A DNA stretch of 64,000 bases from positions 7,564,001 through 7,628,000 of the forward strand of contig NZ_CP107958.1 in NCBI RefSeq assembly GCF_036075115.1, written 5' to 3'. Shown here piece after piece: positions 51,235 to 59,648 of the stretch (its first letter is position 1; every line of letters starts with the position of its first letter). The translations under genes and the position numbers were made by a program. The notes below the pieces were generated by a model that saw only the letters and a program-made list of their open reading frames with translations, ran no database searches and was not told the origin of the DNA. Source of the stretch: Streptomyces sp. NBC_00377 (GTDB lineage Bacteria > Actinomycetota > Actinomycetes > Streptomycetales > Streptomycetaceae).

Positions 51235-54123
51235 ATGCGCTTTCGCGGGAAGTCGATCCGCCGGAAGATCGTGGCGCTGCTTCTCGTGCCGCTGGTGTCC
51301 CTGACCGCCGTCTGGGGCTTCGCCACGGTACTCACGGGACGCGAGGCGAGCCGTCTGTTCACGGTGTCGTCCCTGGTCGAGAAGGTCGGTTACCCGATCG
51401 AGGACACCGTCCGGGTCGTCCAGCAGGAACGCCGCCAGACCCTCGTCTACCTCGCCGACCCCCGTGCCTCCGAGGCGCTGTCCGCGTTGCGCCGCACCCG
51501 GACCGCCACCGACGAGGAACTTGCCGAGATCCGCCGGAACGCCCAGGACCCCGACGTGCGTGACGTCCTGGACCAGGACGACGGGGAGGGGCTGACCGCG
51601 GTCCTCGACGCCTTCGACGGCGTCGACTCCCTGCGCCGGGGCGTCGAGGAGGGCACCGTCACCCGGACGCAGGCCCTCGCCCTCTACACCCAGCTGATCG
51701 ACCCCTGTTACACCCTGCTGGCCAGGATGGACGTCGTCGACAGCGTGGAGATGGACAAGCAGTACCGAGCGCTCGTCAGCGTCGCCCGCGCCCGTGAACT
51801 GGTCTCCCAGGAGGACGCGCTGCTCGGTTCCGCCCTGGTCGTGGGCCGGCTCAGCCGCGAGGAGATCCGCGACGTCTCCGACCTGGAGGCCCAGCGGGAG
51901 GTGGTCTACGAAGTCAGCCTCGCCCAGCTGCCCGCCGCGGAGCGCGAACGCTACGAGAGCTTCTGGAAGAACGCCACCACGGCCCCGCTGCGCACTGTCG
52001 AACAGGCCGTCGTCGCGACCGCACCCGGGGGCATGCCGAGGGGCGTCAGCGCCAAGAGCTGGGACACCGCGGCCGGAAACGTCCTCGAGGAACTCGGCAC
52101 TCTGGACGAGCAGGCCAACGACCGCTACCAGGACCGTGTCCGCCCGGTGGCCATCGAGGTCATCGTCAAGGCCGTCGTCGCCGGTGTCTTCGGACTGGTC
52201 GCCCTGCTGGTCTCCCTCTTCCTGTCCGTGCGGATCGGCCGTGGCCTCATCCGCGACCTGCGCCAGCTCCGGCTGGAGGCCCACGAGGCGTCCGGCGTGC
52301 GGCTGCCCAGTGTGATGCGCCGTCTGTCGGCGGGCGAACAGGTCGACGTGGAGACCGAGGTGCCGCGGCTGGAGTACGACAGGAACGAGATGGGCGAGGT
52401 CGGCCAGGCCCTCAACACCCTCCAGCGCGCGGCGGTCGAGGCCGCCGTCAAACAGGCCGAACTGCGCGCCGGTGTCTCCGAGGTCTTCGTCAACCTCGCC
52501 CGCCGCAGCCAGGTTCTGCTGCACAAGCAGTTGACCCTCCTCGACACCATGGAGCGCCGGACCGAGGACACCGAGGAACTCGCCGACCTCTTCCGCCTCG
52601 ACCACCTCACCACCCGCATGCGCCGGCACGCCGAGGGCCTGGTGATCCTCTCGGGCGCCGCCCCTTCCCGGCAGTGGCGCAAGCCCGTACAGCTCATGGA
52701 CATCGTGCGTGCCGCGGTCGCCGAGGTCGAGGACTACGAACGCATCGAGGTCCGCCGGCTGCCGCGCCTCGCCGCCACCGGCCCGGCGGTCGCCGACCTC
52801 ACCCACCTGGTGGCCGAACTCCTGGAGAACGCCACGGTGTTCTCCCCGCCGCACACCGCTGTCCAGGTGTTCGGCGACCGCGTCGCCAACGGATTCACCC
52901 TCGAGATCCACGACCGCGGCCTCGGCATGGCGCCCGAAGCCCTTCTGGAAGCCAACCTCCGGCTGGCCGAGACGCCGGAATTCGAGCTGTCCGACACCGA
53001 CCGCCTCGGGCTGTTCGTGGTCAGCCGACTCGCCCAGCGGCAGAACGTCCGCGTCTCCCTTCAGCCCTCGCCGTACGGGGGGACGACGGCCATCGTCTTC
53101 ATCCCCGACGCACTGCTCACCGACGACGTCCCCGACACCAACGGCATCGGCTTCCGGCTCGACCGCCCCCGGCCCCCGAAGGAGGCCGAGTCCGCGGACA
53201 CCCGAAGGGCCGCCCTCTCGCCGGCCGCGGTGCAGCTCCCCGGAGTGCCCGCCTCGCTGTTCGACGGTCCGGTCGAACTGGAGGCCCCCGTCGACCTGGA
53301 CGTCCTCGGTGAGTTCCCGGTCACTCTCGACGAGGACGACGACCGCGGTGGCCTGTTCCGCCCGCGGCACTCCCTCGTCCGAGGCGAGGACAAGCCGTCC
53401 GCAGGCGTCGTCGACCAGCACCACAGGCTTCCCGACAACCCGGAACCCCACGGGCCCCTCGCCGACGACCCGGCCGGTACCGTGCCTCCGCCGTCCGGCC
53501 GGCCCATGCCCAAGCTGGTCAGTTCGCACGGCCGCCCGGTCCCGGAACAGCGGCCCCGCCGCGCCGAGCCCGACCCCGAACCCCCCGCGAGGCCCGGCCC
53601 ACGCCGGGTGGACGGCGACGGCCCGGCGCCGCTGCCGTCGCGCCGCCGCGGTACGTCGGCGCAGATCCCCCGCCGTGGAGGCACGACCGAGCCCTCCGCG
53701 CCGGCGGAGCGACCCGGCCCCGGTGCGGACGCCTCGTCCCGGCCCCCCGCCCTTCCCCAGCGCACGCGCCAGGCCGCGACCCGCCAGGACGGTCCCGACG
53801 CCACGCCCGGGCACGCGGACACGTCGTCCGGCCGGCCCGGCAGCGCCCGGAATCCGGGAACCGCGACTTCGGACGGCAACCCCGGCACAGGTGCGCTGCC
53901 GCGGCGGGTACGGCAGGCGAACCTGGCCCCCCAGCTCAGGCAGGGCCCGGCCCCGCGCTCCGACGACCGGGCCGACCTCGCGGACCGGGACGCCGACGAG
54001 GTACGCAGCCGTATGGCCTCGCTCCAGCGTGGCTGGCAGCGCGGCCGTGTAGAGAACGCCGCGGGCGACGACGCCCACAGCGGCGCGGCACCACAGGGAA
54101 CGACAAAGGGGGACGGTCGATGA
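51235..54123 (+). CDS. Conservon sensor histidine kinase-like protein (CvnA)
   Basis: 962 residues. Two transmembrane helices (VALLLVPLVSLTAVWGFATV near 15 and IVKAVVAGVFGLVALLVSLF near 315) enclose an extracytoplasmic nitrate/nitrite-sensor-like (NIT) helical domain. Inside follow HAMP-like sequence, a dimerisation segment LARRSQVLLHKQLTLLDTM and a GHKL ATPase domain with LVAELLENATVFSPP (N box) and IHDRGLGMAPEAL. The C-terminal 300 residues are Pro/Arg-rich and disordered. First of the cvnA-B-C-D set, which forms a membrane-associated complex similar to eukaryotic G-protein systems. ATG 51235 has GGGGAGG just upstream. Confidence 0.9.
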   Translation: MRFRGKSIRRKIVALLLVPLVSLTAVWGFATVLTGREASRLFTVSSLVEKVGYPIEDTVRVVQQERRQTLVYLADPRASEALSALRRTRTATDEELAEIRRNAQDPDVRDVLDQDDGEGLTAVLDAFDGVDSLRRGVEEGTVTRTQALALYTQLIDPCYTLLARMDVVDSVEMDKQYRALVSVARARELVSQEDALLGSALVVGRLSREEIRDVSDLEAQREVVYEVSLAQLPAAERERYESFWKNATTAPLRTVEQAVVATAPGGMPRGVSAKSWDTAAGNVLEELGTLDEQANDRYQDRVRPVAIEVIVKAVVAGVFGLVALLVSLFLSVRIGRGLIRDLRQLRLEAHEASGVRLPSVMRRLSAGEQVDVETEVPRLEYDRNEMGEVGQALNTLQRAAVEAAVKQAELRAGVSEVFVNLARRSQVLLHKQLTLLDTMERRTEDTEELADLFRLDHLTTRMRRHAEGLVILSGAAPSRQWRKPVQLMDIVRAAVAEVEDYERIEVRRLPRLAATGPAVADLTHLVAELLENATVFSPPHTAVQVFGDRVANGFTLEIHDRGLGMAPEALLEANLRLAETPEFELSDTDRLGLFVVSRLAQRQNVRVSLQPSPYGGTTAIVFIPDALLTDDVPDTNGIGFRLDRPRPPKEAESADTRRAALSPAAVQLPGVPASLFDGPVELEAPVDLDVLGEFPVTLDEDDDRGGLFRPRHSLVRGEDKPSAGVVDQHHRLPDNPEPHGPLADDPAGTVPPPSGRPMPKLVSSHGRPVPEQRPRRAEPDPEPPARPGPRRVDGDGPAPLPSRRRGTSAQIPRRGGTTEPSAPAERPGPGADASSRPPALPQRTRQAATRQDGPDATPGHADTSSGRPGSARNPGTATSDGNPGTGALPRRVRQANLAPQLRQGPAPRSDDRADLADRDADEVRSRMASLQRGWQRGRVENAAGDDAHSGAAPQGTTKGDGR

Positions 54124-54554
54124 CCGCACCGAAGACGACCGGCCACAGCACCACCGACGACCGCGAGCTGAACTGGCTCCTTGACGAACTCGTCGACCGC
54201 GTGGCCGGCATCCGCAAGGCCGTCGTGCTCTCCGGCGACGGTCTGGCGACGGGTGTGTCCAAGGACCTGACCCGGGAGGACGGCGAGCACCTGGCCGCCG
54301 TCGCCTCCGGCTTCCACAGCCTCGCCAAGGGCGTCGGCCGGCACTTCGACGCCGGCAGCGTCCGCCAGACCGTCGTCGAACTCGACGAAGCCTTCCTGTT
54401 CGTCACGGCCGCAGGCGACGGCAGCTGTCTCGCCGTCCTCGCGGACGCCGACTCGGACGTGGGGCTCGTGGCGTACGAGATGACGCTCCTCGTGAAGCGG
54501 GTCGGGGTACATCTGGGCTCCACCCCACGCACCGATCTGCCCTCCGGCGGGTAG
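54120..54554 (+). CDS. Roadblock/LC7 protein (CvnB)
   Basis: 144 residues. ELNWLLDELVDRVAGIRKAV followed by LSGDGLATGVSKDLTREDGE and FVTAAGDGSCLAVLADADSD: the Roadblock/LC7 fold found in regulators of small GTPases. Expected to act as a GAP-like or scaffold partner of the conservon GTPase. ATG 54120 shares ATGA with the cvnA stop. Full length, no signal. Confidence 0.93.
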   Translation: MTAPKTTGHSTTDDRELNWLLDELVDRVAGIRKAVVLSGDGLATGVSKDLTREDGEHLAAVASGFHSLAKGVGRHFDAGSVRQTVVELDEAFLFVTAAGDGSCLAVLADADSDVGLVAYEMTLLVKRVGVHLGSTPRTDLPSGG

Positions 54555-54563
54555 TGGGATGGC

Positions 54564-54959
54564 ATGAGCACAGACGGTCAGGGAAGAAGTCACTGGTTCG
54601 ACGACGAAGCCGGACCGGTCGTCCGTCCGTACGCCATGACGCGCGGCCGCACCACCAGTGCGTTCCAGCACCGCCTCGACCTGATCGCGCTGGTCGTCGC
54701 CGAACCCCACGCCGAAGACGCGCAGACGGACCCCTCGCTGTCGCCGGAACACGCGGACATCGTCGGCCTGTGCCGTCGGACACCGCAGTCGGTCGCCGAA
54801 CTCGCCGCCGAACTCGACCTGCCCATCGGAGTGGTACGGGTCCTCGTCGGCGATCTCGTGGATGCCGAGTTCGTCCATGTGAACCGTCCGGTTCCTCCTG
54901 CCGAGCTGCCGGACGAAAGCATTCTGCGCGATGTGATCAACGGCCTCCGGGCACTGTGA
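54564..54959 (+). CDS. DUF742 protein (CvnC)
   Basis: 131 residues. VVRPYAMTRGRTTSAFQHRL then ALVVAEPHAEDAQTDPSLSP, EHADIVGLCRRTPQSVAELA and a winged-helix-like PIGVVRVLVGDLVDAEFVHV, ending DVINGLRAL: the DUF742 family that always accompanies CvnB and CvnD. Likely a signalling adaptor. It starts 9 nt after cvnB; in typical conservons its stop would overlap or adjoin cvnD, but here 263 nt separate them. Confidence 0.93.
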   Translation: MSTDGQGRSHWFDDEAGPVVRPYAMTRGRTTSAFQHRLDLIALVVAEPHAEDAQTDPSLSPEHADIVGLCRRTPQSVAELAAELDLPIGVVRVLVGDLVDAEFVHVNRPVPPAELPDESILRDVINGLRAL

Positions 54960-54983
54960 GCAGCGCGGAAGCGAGGTGAGGAC

Positions 54984-55226
54984 GTGACCGGCAGACGGCC
55001 CCGGGTGGCCCGGGACGGCATCTTGCCCGTCACCGTCACGCGCCTCCCCGGACGGACGGCCGGGGAGGCGCGAACCGCAGCCGCGCAACCCGGCACGCCG
55101 GGCCGACACGGCGGTCGCGGGACGTCGGCGCCCCCTGGAGGACACGCGGACCCGCGTCGGCGCCGTCCGCACGGACCACCGCCCCACACACCCAGTCGAG
55201 CATCAAGCAGGAGAAGAGATCGATGA
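54984..55226 (+). CDS. Candidate small gene between cvnC and cvnD
   Basis: 80 codons from GTG 54984, preceded by GAGGTGAGGAC, a strong ribosome-binding site. The product is rich in Arg, Pro and Gly with no recognisable fold. Its stop TGA (55224-55226) overlaps the cvnD ATG as ATGA. The coupling signals suggest that it is translated; composition suggests a degenerate or purely coupling role. It could also be non-coding. Confidence 0.4.
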   Translation: MTGRRPRVARDGILPVTVTRLPGRTAGEARTAAAQPGTPGRHGGRGTSAPPGGHADPRRRRPHGPPPHTPSRASSRRRDR

Positions 55227-55828
55227 TCTTCGGGCGTTCTGAGCGCGGCAAGCCCCCGGTCGAGCCCGTCACGCTCAAGATCCTGGTGGCCGGCGGCTTC
55301 GGCGTGGGCAAGACCACCCTCGTGGGAGCCGTCAGCGAGATCAGGCCGCTGCGGACCGAGGAGTACCTCACCGAGGCGGGCCGCCCGGTCGACGACACGT
55401 CCGGCGTCGAGGGCAAGCACACCACCACCGTCGCCATGGACTTCGGACGCATCACGCTGCGCGAGGACCTGGTGCTCTATCTCTTCGGGACGCCCGGCCA
55501 GGAGCGGTTCTGGTTCATGTGGGACGAGCTCTCCGAGGGCGCGCTCGGCGCCGTCGTGCTCGCCGACACCCGCCGGCTCGAGGACTGCTTCGCCGCCGTC
55601 GACTACTTCGAACGGCGCTCCATCCCCTTCCTCATCGCGGTCAACTGCTTCGAGGGCGCCGCCCGTTATCCGGAGGAGGACGTGCGCGGCGCCCTCGACC
55701 TCGATGACGGCATCCCGGTGGTGCTGTGCGACGCCCGCGACCGCAGATCGGTCAGCGACGTCCTGGTCGGTGTGGTCCAGCACGCTATGGACCACGGGGC
55801 GGAACGTCGCCGGGCGCTCACCCCCTGA
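55223..55828 (+). CDS. Conservon small GTP-binding protein (CvnD)
   Basis: 201 residues of the Ras-like conservon GTPase family. P-loop ILVAGGFGVGKTTLVGAVSE near residues 20-39, switch region KHTTTVAMDFGRITL, G3 LFGTPGQERFWFMWDELSEG and NCFEGAARYPEEDVRGAL; the usual NKxD is replaced by INCFEGA, as is normal for this family. Acts as the switch of the CvnABCD complex at the membrane. ATG 55223 overlaps the preceding small ORF. Confidence 0.93.
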   Translation: MIFGRSERGKPPVEPVTLKILVAGGFGVGKTTLVGAVSEIRPLRTEEYLTEAGRPVDDTSGVEGKHTTTVAMDFGRITLREDLVLYLFGTPGQERFWFMWDELSEGALGAVVLADTRRLEDCFAAVDYFERRSIPFLIAVNCFEGAARYPEEDVRGALDLDDGIPVVLCDARDRRSVSDVLVGVVQHAMDHGAERRRALTP

Positions 55829-56143
55829 ACCGTCCGGACGGCCGCGGGCCGCCGCCCATGAGCGCGGTACGCCCGGCGTGGGTGACGTCGGGTGCCGCCC
55901 CATGGAGCCCTCCACGGCTCTCTCAGGCGTGTTGCGGGGTCCTCCGGGGCTCCTGTGGCCCTCTCGCCCACCTGGCGTCCCTGGACGCCTCCAGCAGCCG
56001 GTGCGCCGGGCGTCCGGCGGCCGGGTCGACGGCGGCCGAAGGGCGTCGAACGTCCGACTCGAACGGTCCCTTCGCCCGACCGTCCGCGACCCTCCGCGTC
56101 CAACGGGCTGCGTCCCACCGTCCGCCCGGTCGCCGACAAGGGG
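55829..56143. other. Spacer between convergent cvnD and EAL-domain genes
   Basis: 315 bp. Open frames are shadow-like, Arg/Pro-rich, with poor start sites. No clear terminator hairpin was found. Confidence 0.45.
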
Positions 56144-57799
56144 TCAGCCCACGCCCGGTTCTGCCCCCACCGCTCCCGATGCCGTCGGGGCCATCGGCGG
56201 TGACCCGCGCCGGATCTCGTAGCCGGTCAGCCCCGCGTGGCCGACGACCCAGCTCGACCCGGGCATGGACTTCGCGGCCCCCTTCAGAGGCGCCAGACCC
56301 GCCGCCGCCTGACGGTGATCGCTCACGCTGCCCGGTCGGCACAGGACGGTGGCGAGGGAGAGCGTGACCGGATGCCCGCCCGCCGACCACGGCGCGTCCA
56401 GCACGGAAACGGCCAGCGGCTCCAGGGCCTCCGGATCGGCCAGTACCAGGAAGTCGTCTCCGCCGATGTGGCCCACGCGCGCGTTCCCCGACGCCGTCAT
56501 CAGCAGGGCCCGTCCCACGGACCGGATCAGTTCATCGCCCGTCGCGAACCCCGCCCTGTCGTTGACCTGCTTGAAGTGGTCGATGTCCAGCCAGCTGAGC
56601 GCGAACGGACGCCCCTGCGCGATCCGCCTGTCCACCTCTGCGGTGATCGCGTCCGAACCGGGCAGCCGGGTCAGCGGATTCAGCCCGGCCGCCTCCTCGA
56701 CCCGGCTCTCGGCCAGCGCCCGTACGAGGTCCGCCAGCCGGACGACGCCCACGCAACGCCCGTCGTGGTCGACGACGGCCACGTCGTCGGAGGTACGGTC
56801 CCGGTCGCCGACCGCGACCACGTCCACGACCTCCCACGCCGTAGCGTCGACGCCCACCGTCCGCGGCGGGTCACCGAGCCTGACCGCGGGGCGGTCCGCG
56901 TACAGGGCATGGCCGTAGCGCCCCGACATCGACAGCAGGAAGCGCGACCGGTGCACCGACCGCACGGGGATCCCCGTACGGTCCACGAGCAGTACCCCGG
57001 ACACGTCCGGCGAGCCGGTCAGCAGTGCCCGTACCTGGCCGGCGGAGGCGGTGGCGGGCAGCAGCGCGGCAGGCCGGACGAACTCCCGCACCGATGGCCC
57101 CGACCGAGGTGCCGGCGCCACGGCTGGTCCGAGCGGCGGGATGTACACCTCGGCGGCGGGCAACCGGCTCGGCGGCGCGAAGAGCGTGCCCTGGGCCAGC
57201 TGCGCGCCGGCCGACACGGCGGCCGCGCACTGGGCTTCCGTCTCCACACCCTCGACGACCAGCGGTGCCCCCAGCTCGTCGCACAGGACCCGCATCGCCC
57301 GGATCGCCGCGGGCCGCGCCAGGAGCGACGCGTCGAGTTTGACGAGGTCCGGCGCGAGGTCCACGAGCAGCCGCAGCGGCGCGTCCCCGTCGCCGATGCC
57401 GTCCGCACCGACCCGGAAGCCCTGCTCCCGCAGGGCATCCACGGCTTCCAGCAGCGCGCGCTGCGGAACGTGCGTGTAGGGCGGAACGATGTCCAGCGTC
57501 ACCTCCCAGGGCAGCCGCCCCGCCTCACGCACGGCGTCGTGCAGCGCGGTGAGCCCACCGAGGTCGGCCAGCGTGCCGGCGAACACGTTCACCTGGAGGG
57601 GCAGCAGGGTCTCCTTGCGGGCCGCCGCACGAACCGCGGCCACGGCCAGCCGACCGTCGAGCCCGGGATCCCGGCGGGCCTGCGCCACGATGTCGCCGGC
57701 CTCGGGGCGGGCGAGTATCTCCAGTCCCACGACCGCTCCGGTGGCCAGGTTGATCACCGGCTGGAAGGCGAAGCGGAGAGTGTCCGTCCAGGAGTGCAC
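56144..57799 (-). CDS. EAL-CBS-GGDEF domain protein, probably degenerate
   Basis: 551 residues. EAL domain at 5-235: FAFQPVINLATGAVVGLEIL, LPLQVNVFAGTLADLG, LVKLDASLLARPAAIRAMRV, VVEGVETEAQCAAAVS and LAQGTLFAPP. The paired-Asp loop DDFG is replaced by ADGIGDG and the ELTE region reads VTLDIV, so phosphodiesterase activity is doubtful. Two CBS-like repeats span about 245-370. A GGDEF domain follows with LSWLDIDHFKQVNDRAGF and the signature GHIGGDDFLVLA (GGDDF instead of GGDEF). Probably a c-di-GMP binding or regulatory protein rather than an efficient enzyme. GTG 57799 has a weak Shine-Dalgarno. Confidence 0.85.
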   Translation of the reverse strand: MHSWTDTLRFAFQPVINLATGAVVGLEILARPEAGDIVAQARRDPGLDGRLAVAAVRAAARKETLLPLQVNVFAGTLADLGGLTALHDAVREAGRLPWEVTLDIVPPYTHVPQRALLEAVDALREQGFRVGADGIGDGDAPLRLLVDLAPDLVKLDASLLARPAAIRAMRVLCDELGAPLVVEGVETEAQCAAAVSAGAQLAQGTLFAPPSRLPAAEVYIPPLGPAVAPAPRSGPSVREFVRPAALLPATASAGQVRALLTGSPDVSGVLLVDRTGIPVRSVHRSRFLLSMSGRYGHALYADRPAVRLGDPPRTVGVDATAWEVVDVVAVGDRDRTSDDVAVVDHDGRCVGVVRLADLVRALAESRVEEAAGLNPLTRLPGSDAITAEVDRRIAQGRPFALSWLDIDHFKQVNDRAGFATGDELIRSVGRALLMTASGNARVGHIGGDDFLVLADPEALEPLAVSVLDAPWSAGGHPVTLSLATVLCRPGSVSDHRQAAAGLAPLKGAAKSMPGSSWVVGHAGLTGYEIRRGSPPMAPTASGAVGAEPGVG

Positions 57800-57939
57800 G
57801 GGAGCATGATTGCGCCGCGCGCGTGCGCCCAGGCCCAGTTCATGAGACGTTCACACAGGATTCCGGGATGGTCACGGTCCGTGACCCGACCGGGGACCGG
57901 GCAGGACCGGGCAGGACCGGCAGACGCTCCGGTCCTTCG

Positions 57940-59130
57940 TCACCGCACCGCGACCACCGCCGAACCGTGCCCGAACAGCCCCTGGTTCGCCGTGACGGCC
58001 ACGCGCGCGTCCGCGATCTGGCGCTCGCCCGCCTGCCCCCGCAACTGCCAGGTGACCTCGCAGACCTGGGCGATCGCCTGGGCCGGCACCGCCTCGCCGA
58101 AGGAAGCCAGACCACCGCTCGCGTTCACCGGTATACGGCCGCCCGGCGCCGTGGCACCCTCCCGCAGCAGCTTGGCGGCCTCGCCGTCACCGCACAGCCC
58201 CAGGTCCTCGTACCACTGCAACTCCAGGGCCGTGGACAGGTCGTACACCTCGGCGAGGGACAGGTCCTCGGGCCCGATGCCCGCCTCCTCGTAGGCGGCG
58301 CGCGCGATGGAGGCCCGGAAGGTCTCACCGGCAGGCTCCGCCGCCACCGCGGAGTCGGTGGCGATGTCCGGCAGGTCGAGCACCGTGCCGGGGTACCGGG
58401 GTGTCACCGTGGACACGGCCCTGATGCGTACCGGTTCGGCCACCCCGTGCCGTCGGGCGAACTCCATGCTCGACAGCACCAGGGCCGCACCGCCGTCCGA
58501 CGTCGCGCAGATGTCCAGCAGCCGCAGCGGATCGGCGACCACGGCTGATGCGGCGACCTCCTCCGCCGTGACCCGCTTGCGGTAGCGCGCGTTCGGATTC
58601 AGCGCGCCCATGGCGGCGTTCTTCACCTTGACCTGGGCGAAGTCCTCCGGCGTGTCCCCGTGCACCGCCATGCGCCTGCGCGCGTACAGCCCGAAGTACG
58701 TCGGATTGGTCGCGCCGAGCACCCGGAACCGCAGCCAGTCCGGGTCGTCCGGCCGGTCTCCGCCCGCAGGCCGGAAGAAGCCCTTGGGAGCGGCGTCGGC
58801 TCCCACCACGAGCACGACGTCGGCCAGCCCCGCGAGGATCTGGGCGCGGGCCACGGCGACCGCCTGGGCGCCCGAGGCGCACGCCGCGTACACGCTCGCG
58901 ACGCGGGCGCCCTGCCACCCCAGCGCCTTGGCGAACGTCGCTCCGGCCACATATCCCGGATAGCCGCCACGCACCGTGTCCGCGCCCACGATCGAATCGA
59001 CGTCCCGCCAGTCCACACCGGCGTCCGCGAGGGCCGCGCGCGCCGCCTTCACGCCGTACTCGACGAAGCCGCGCCCCCACTTGCCCCACGGGTGCATTCC
59101 GGCACCGAGCACCGCCACCTCCGCCGTCAT
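57940..59130 (-). CDS. Thiolase-like (lipid-transfer/SCPx type) protein
   Basis: 396 residues with the thiolase fold. GMHPWGKWGRGFVEYGVKAA, catalytic Cys in SVYAACASGAQAVAV, LEVYDL-like SLAEVYDLSTALELQW and the C-terminal GQLGxxG-like region NQGLFGHGSAVVAV. The HxCxG thiolase loop is not conventional, as in non-thiolytic SCP2-thiolase-like proteins that act as retro-aldolases on steroid side chains with a DUF35 partner. ATG 59130 shares ATGA with the preceding DUF35 gene, which supports that pairing. A 10-bp tandem repeat GACCGGGCAG (57895-57914) lies in the spacer just past its stop. Substrate unknown. Confidence 0.82.
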   Translation of the reverse strand: MTAEVAVLGAGMHPWGKWGRGFVEYGVKAARAALADAGVDWRDVDSIVGADTVRGGYPGYVAGATFAKALGWQGARVASVYAACASGAQAVAVARAQILAGLADVVLVVGADAAPKGFFRPAGGDRPDDPDWLRFRVLGATNPTYFGLYARRRMAVHGDTPEDFAQVKVKNAAMGALNPNARYRKRVTAEEVAASAVVADPLRLLDICATSDGGAALVLSSMEFARRHGVAEPVRIRAVSTVTPRYPGTVLDLPDIATDSAVAAEPAGETFRASIARAAYEEAGIGPEDLSLAEVYDLSTALELQWYEDLGLCGDGEAAKLLREGATAPGGRIPVNASGGLASFGEAVPAQAIAQVCEVTWQLRGQAGERQIADARVAVTANQGLFGHGSAVVAVR

Positions 59131-59573
59131 CCCGCCACCTCCGTCGGCCGCCACCACCAGGTCGTCCAGGTCGTCTCCGCGTCCTCGGCGAGCACGCCCG
59201 GAACGACCTCCACCTCCATGCCCACCGTCAGATCGGCGACGGCGACCCCGGGAACCGCCTGTCCCAGCACCACGATCCGCTCGGACTCCAGCTCCACAGC
59301 GATCAACGCGTACGGCTCCCAGGGAAGTTCCGGATCGCTCACATAGGGTGACGGAGGGCGGTAGCGGCTGTCCGTGTAAGACCAGACGCGTCCGCGCCGG
59401 GAAAGCGGTGTCTCCTCCAGTTCGCCGCCTCGGCAGCCAGGGTTGCGGCAGTGCGCGTCCTCACGCGGGAAGAAGACCGACCGGCATGCCGAGCAGCGCG
59501 TGCCGAGCAGTCTGAAATCGTCCCCGTCCCCGGCGAACCACCCCGTGACCACAGGTGTGCGTGTACGTGACAA
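59127..59573 (-). CDS. DUF35 zinc-ribbon/OB-fold protein
   Basis: 148 residues. Zinc ribbon with GTRCSACRSVFFPREDAHC and NPGCRG (four Cys), then an OB fold RRGRVWSYTDSRYRPPSPY and IVVLGQAVPGVAVADLTVGM. Such proteins are obligatory partners of thiolase-like enzymes (for example Ltp2-type aldolases), where they bind the CoA substrate. TTG 59573 has GGAGGGG upstream and is the first gene of the pair. The divergent intergenic region contains a perfect palindrome that could be its operator. Confidence 0.9.
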   Translation of the reverse strand: MSRTRTPVVTGWFAGDGDDFRLLGTRCSACRSVFFPREDAHCRNPGCRGGELEETPLSRRGRVWSYTDSRYRPPSPYVSDPELPWEPYALIAVELESERIVVLGQAVPGVAVADLTVGMEVEVVPGVLAEDAETTWTTWWWRPTEVAG

Positions 59574-59591
59574 GGCCCCTCCCGGCAGTGA

Positions 59592-59608
59592 TCTGACGGA
59601 ACGTCAGA
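59592..59608. promoter_or_regulatory. Palindromic operator TCTGACG-GAA-CGTCAGA
   Basis: A perfect 7-3-7 inverted repeat in the 75-bp gap between the divergent DUF35/thiolase pair and the VanX-like gene, 19 nt before the DUF35 start. The form resembles TetR-family sites of fatty-acid or steroid metabolism; the regulator is not encoded next to it. Confidence 0.65.
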
Positions 59609-59648
59609 AGTGTGTCATGGGTGTGCCGAAATGGGCAGGGCAGGAGAC

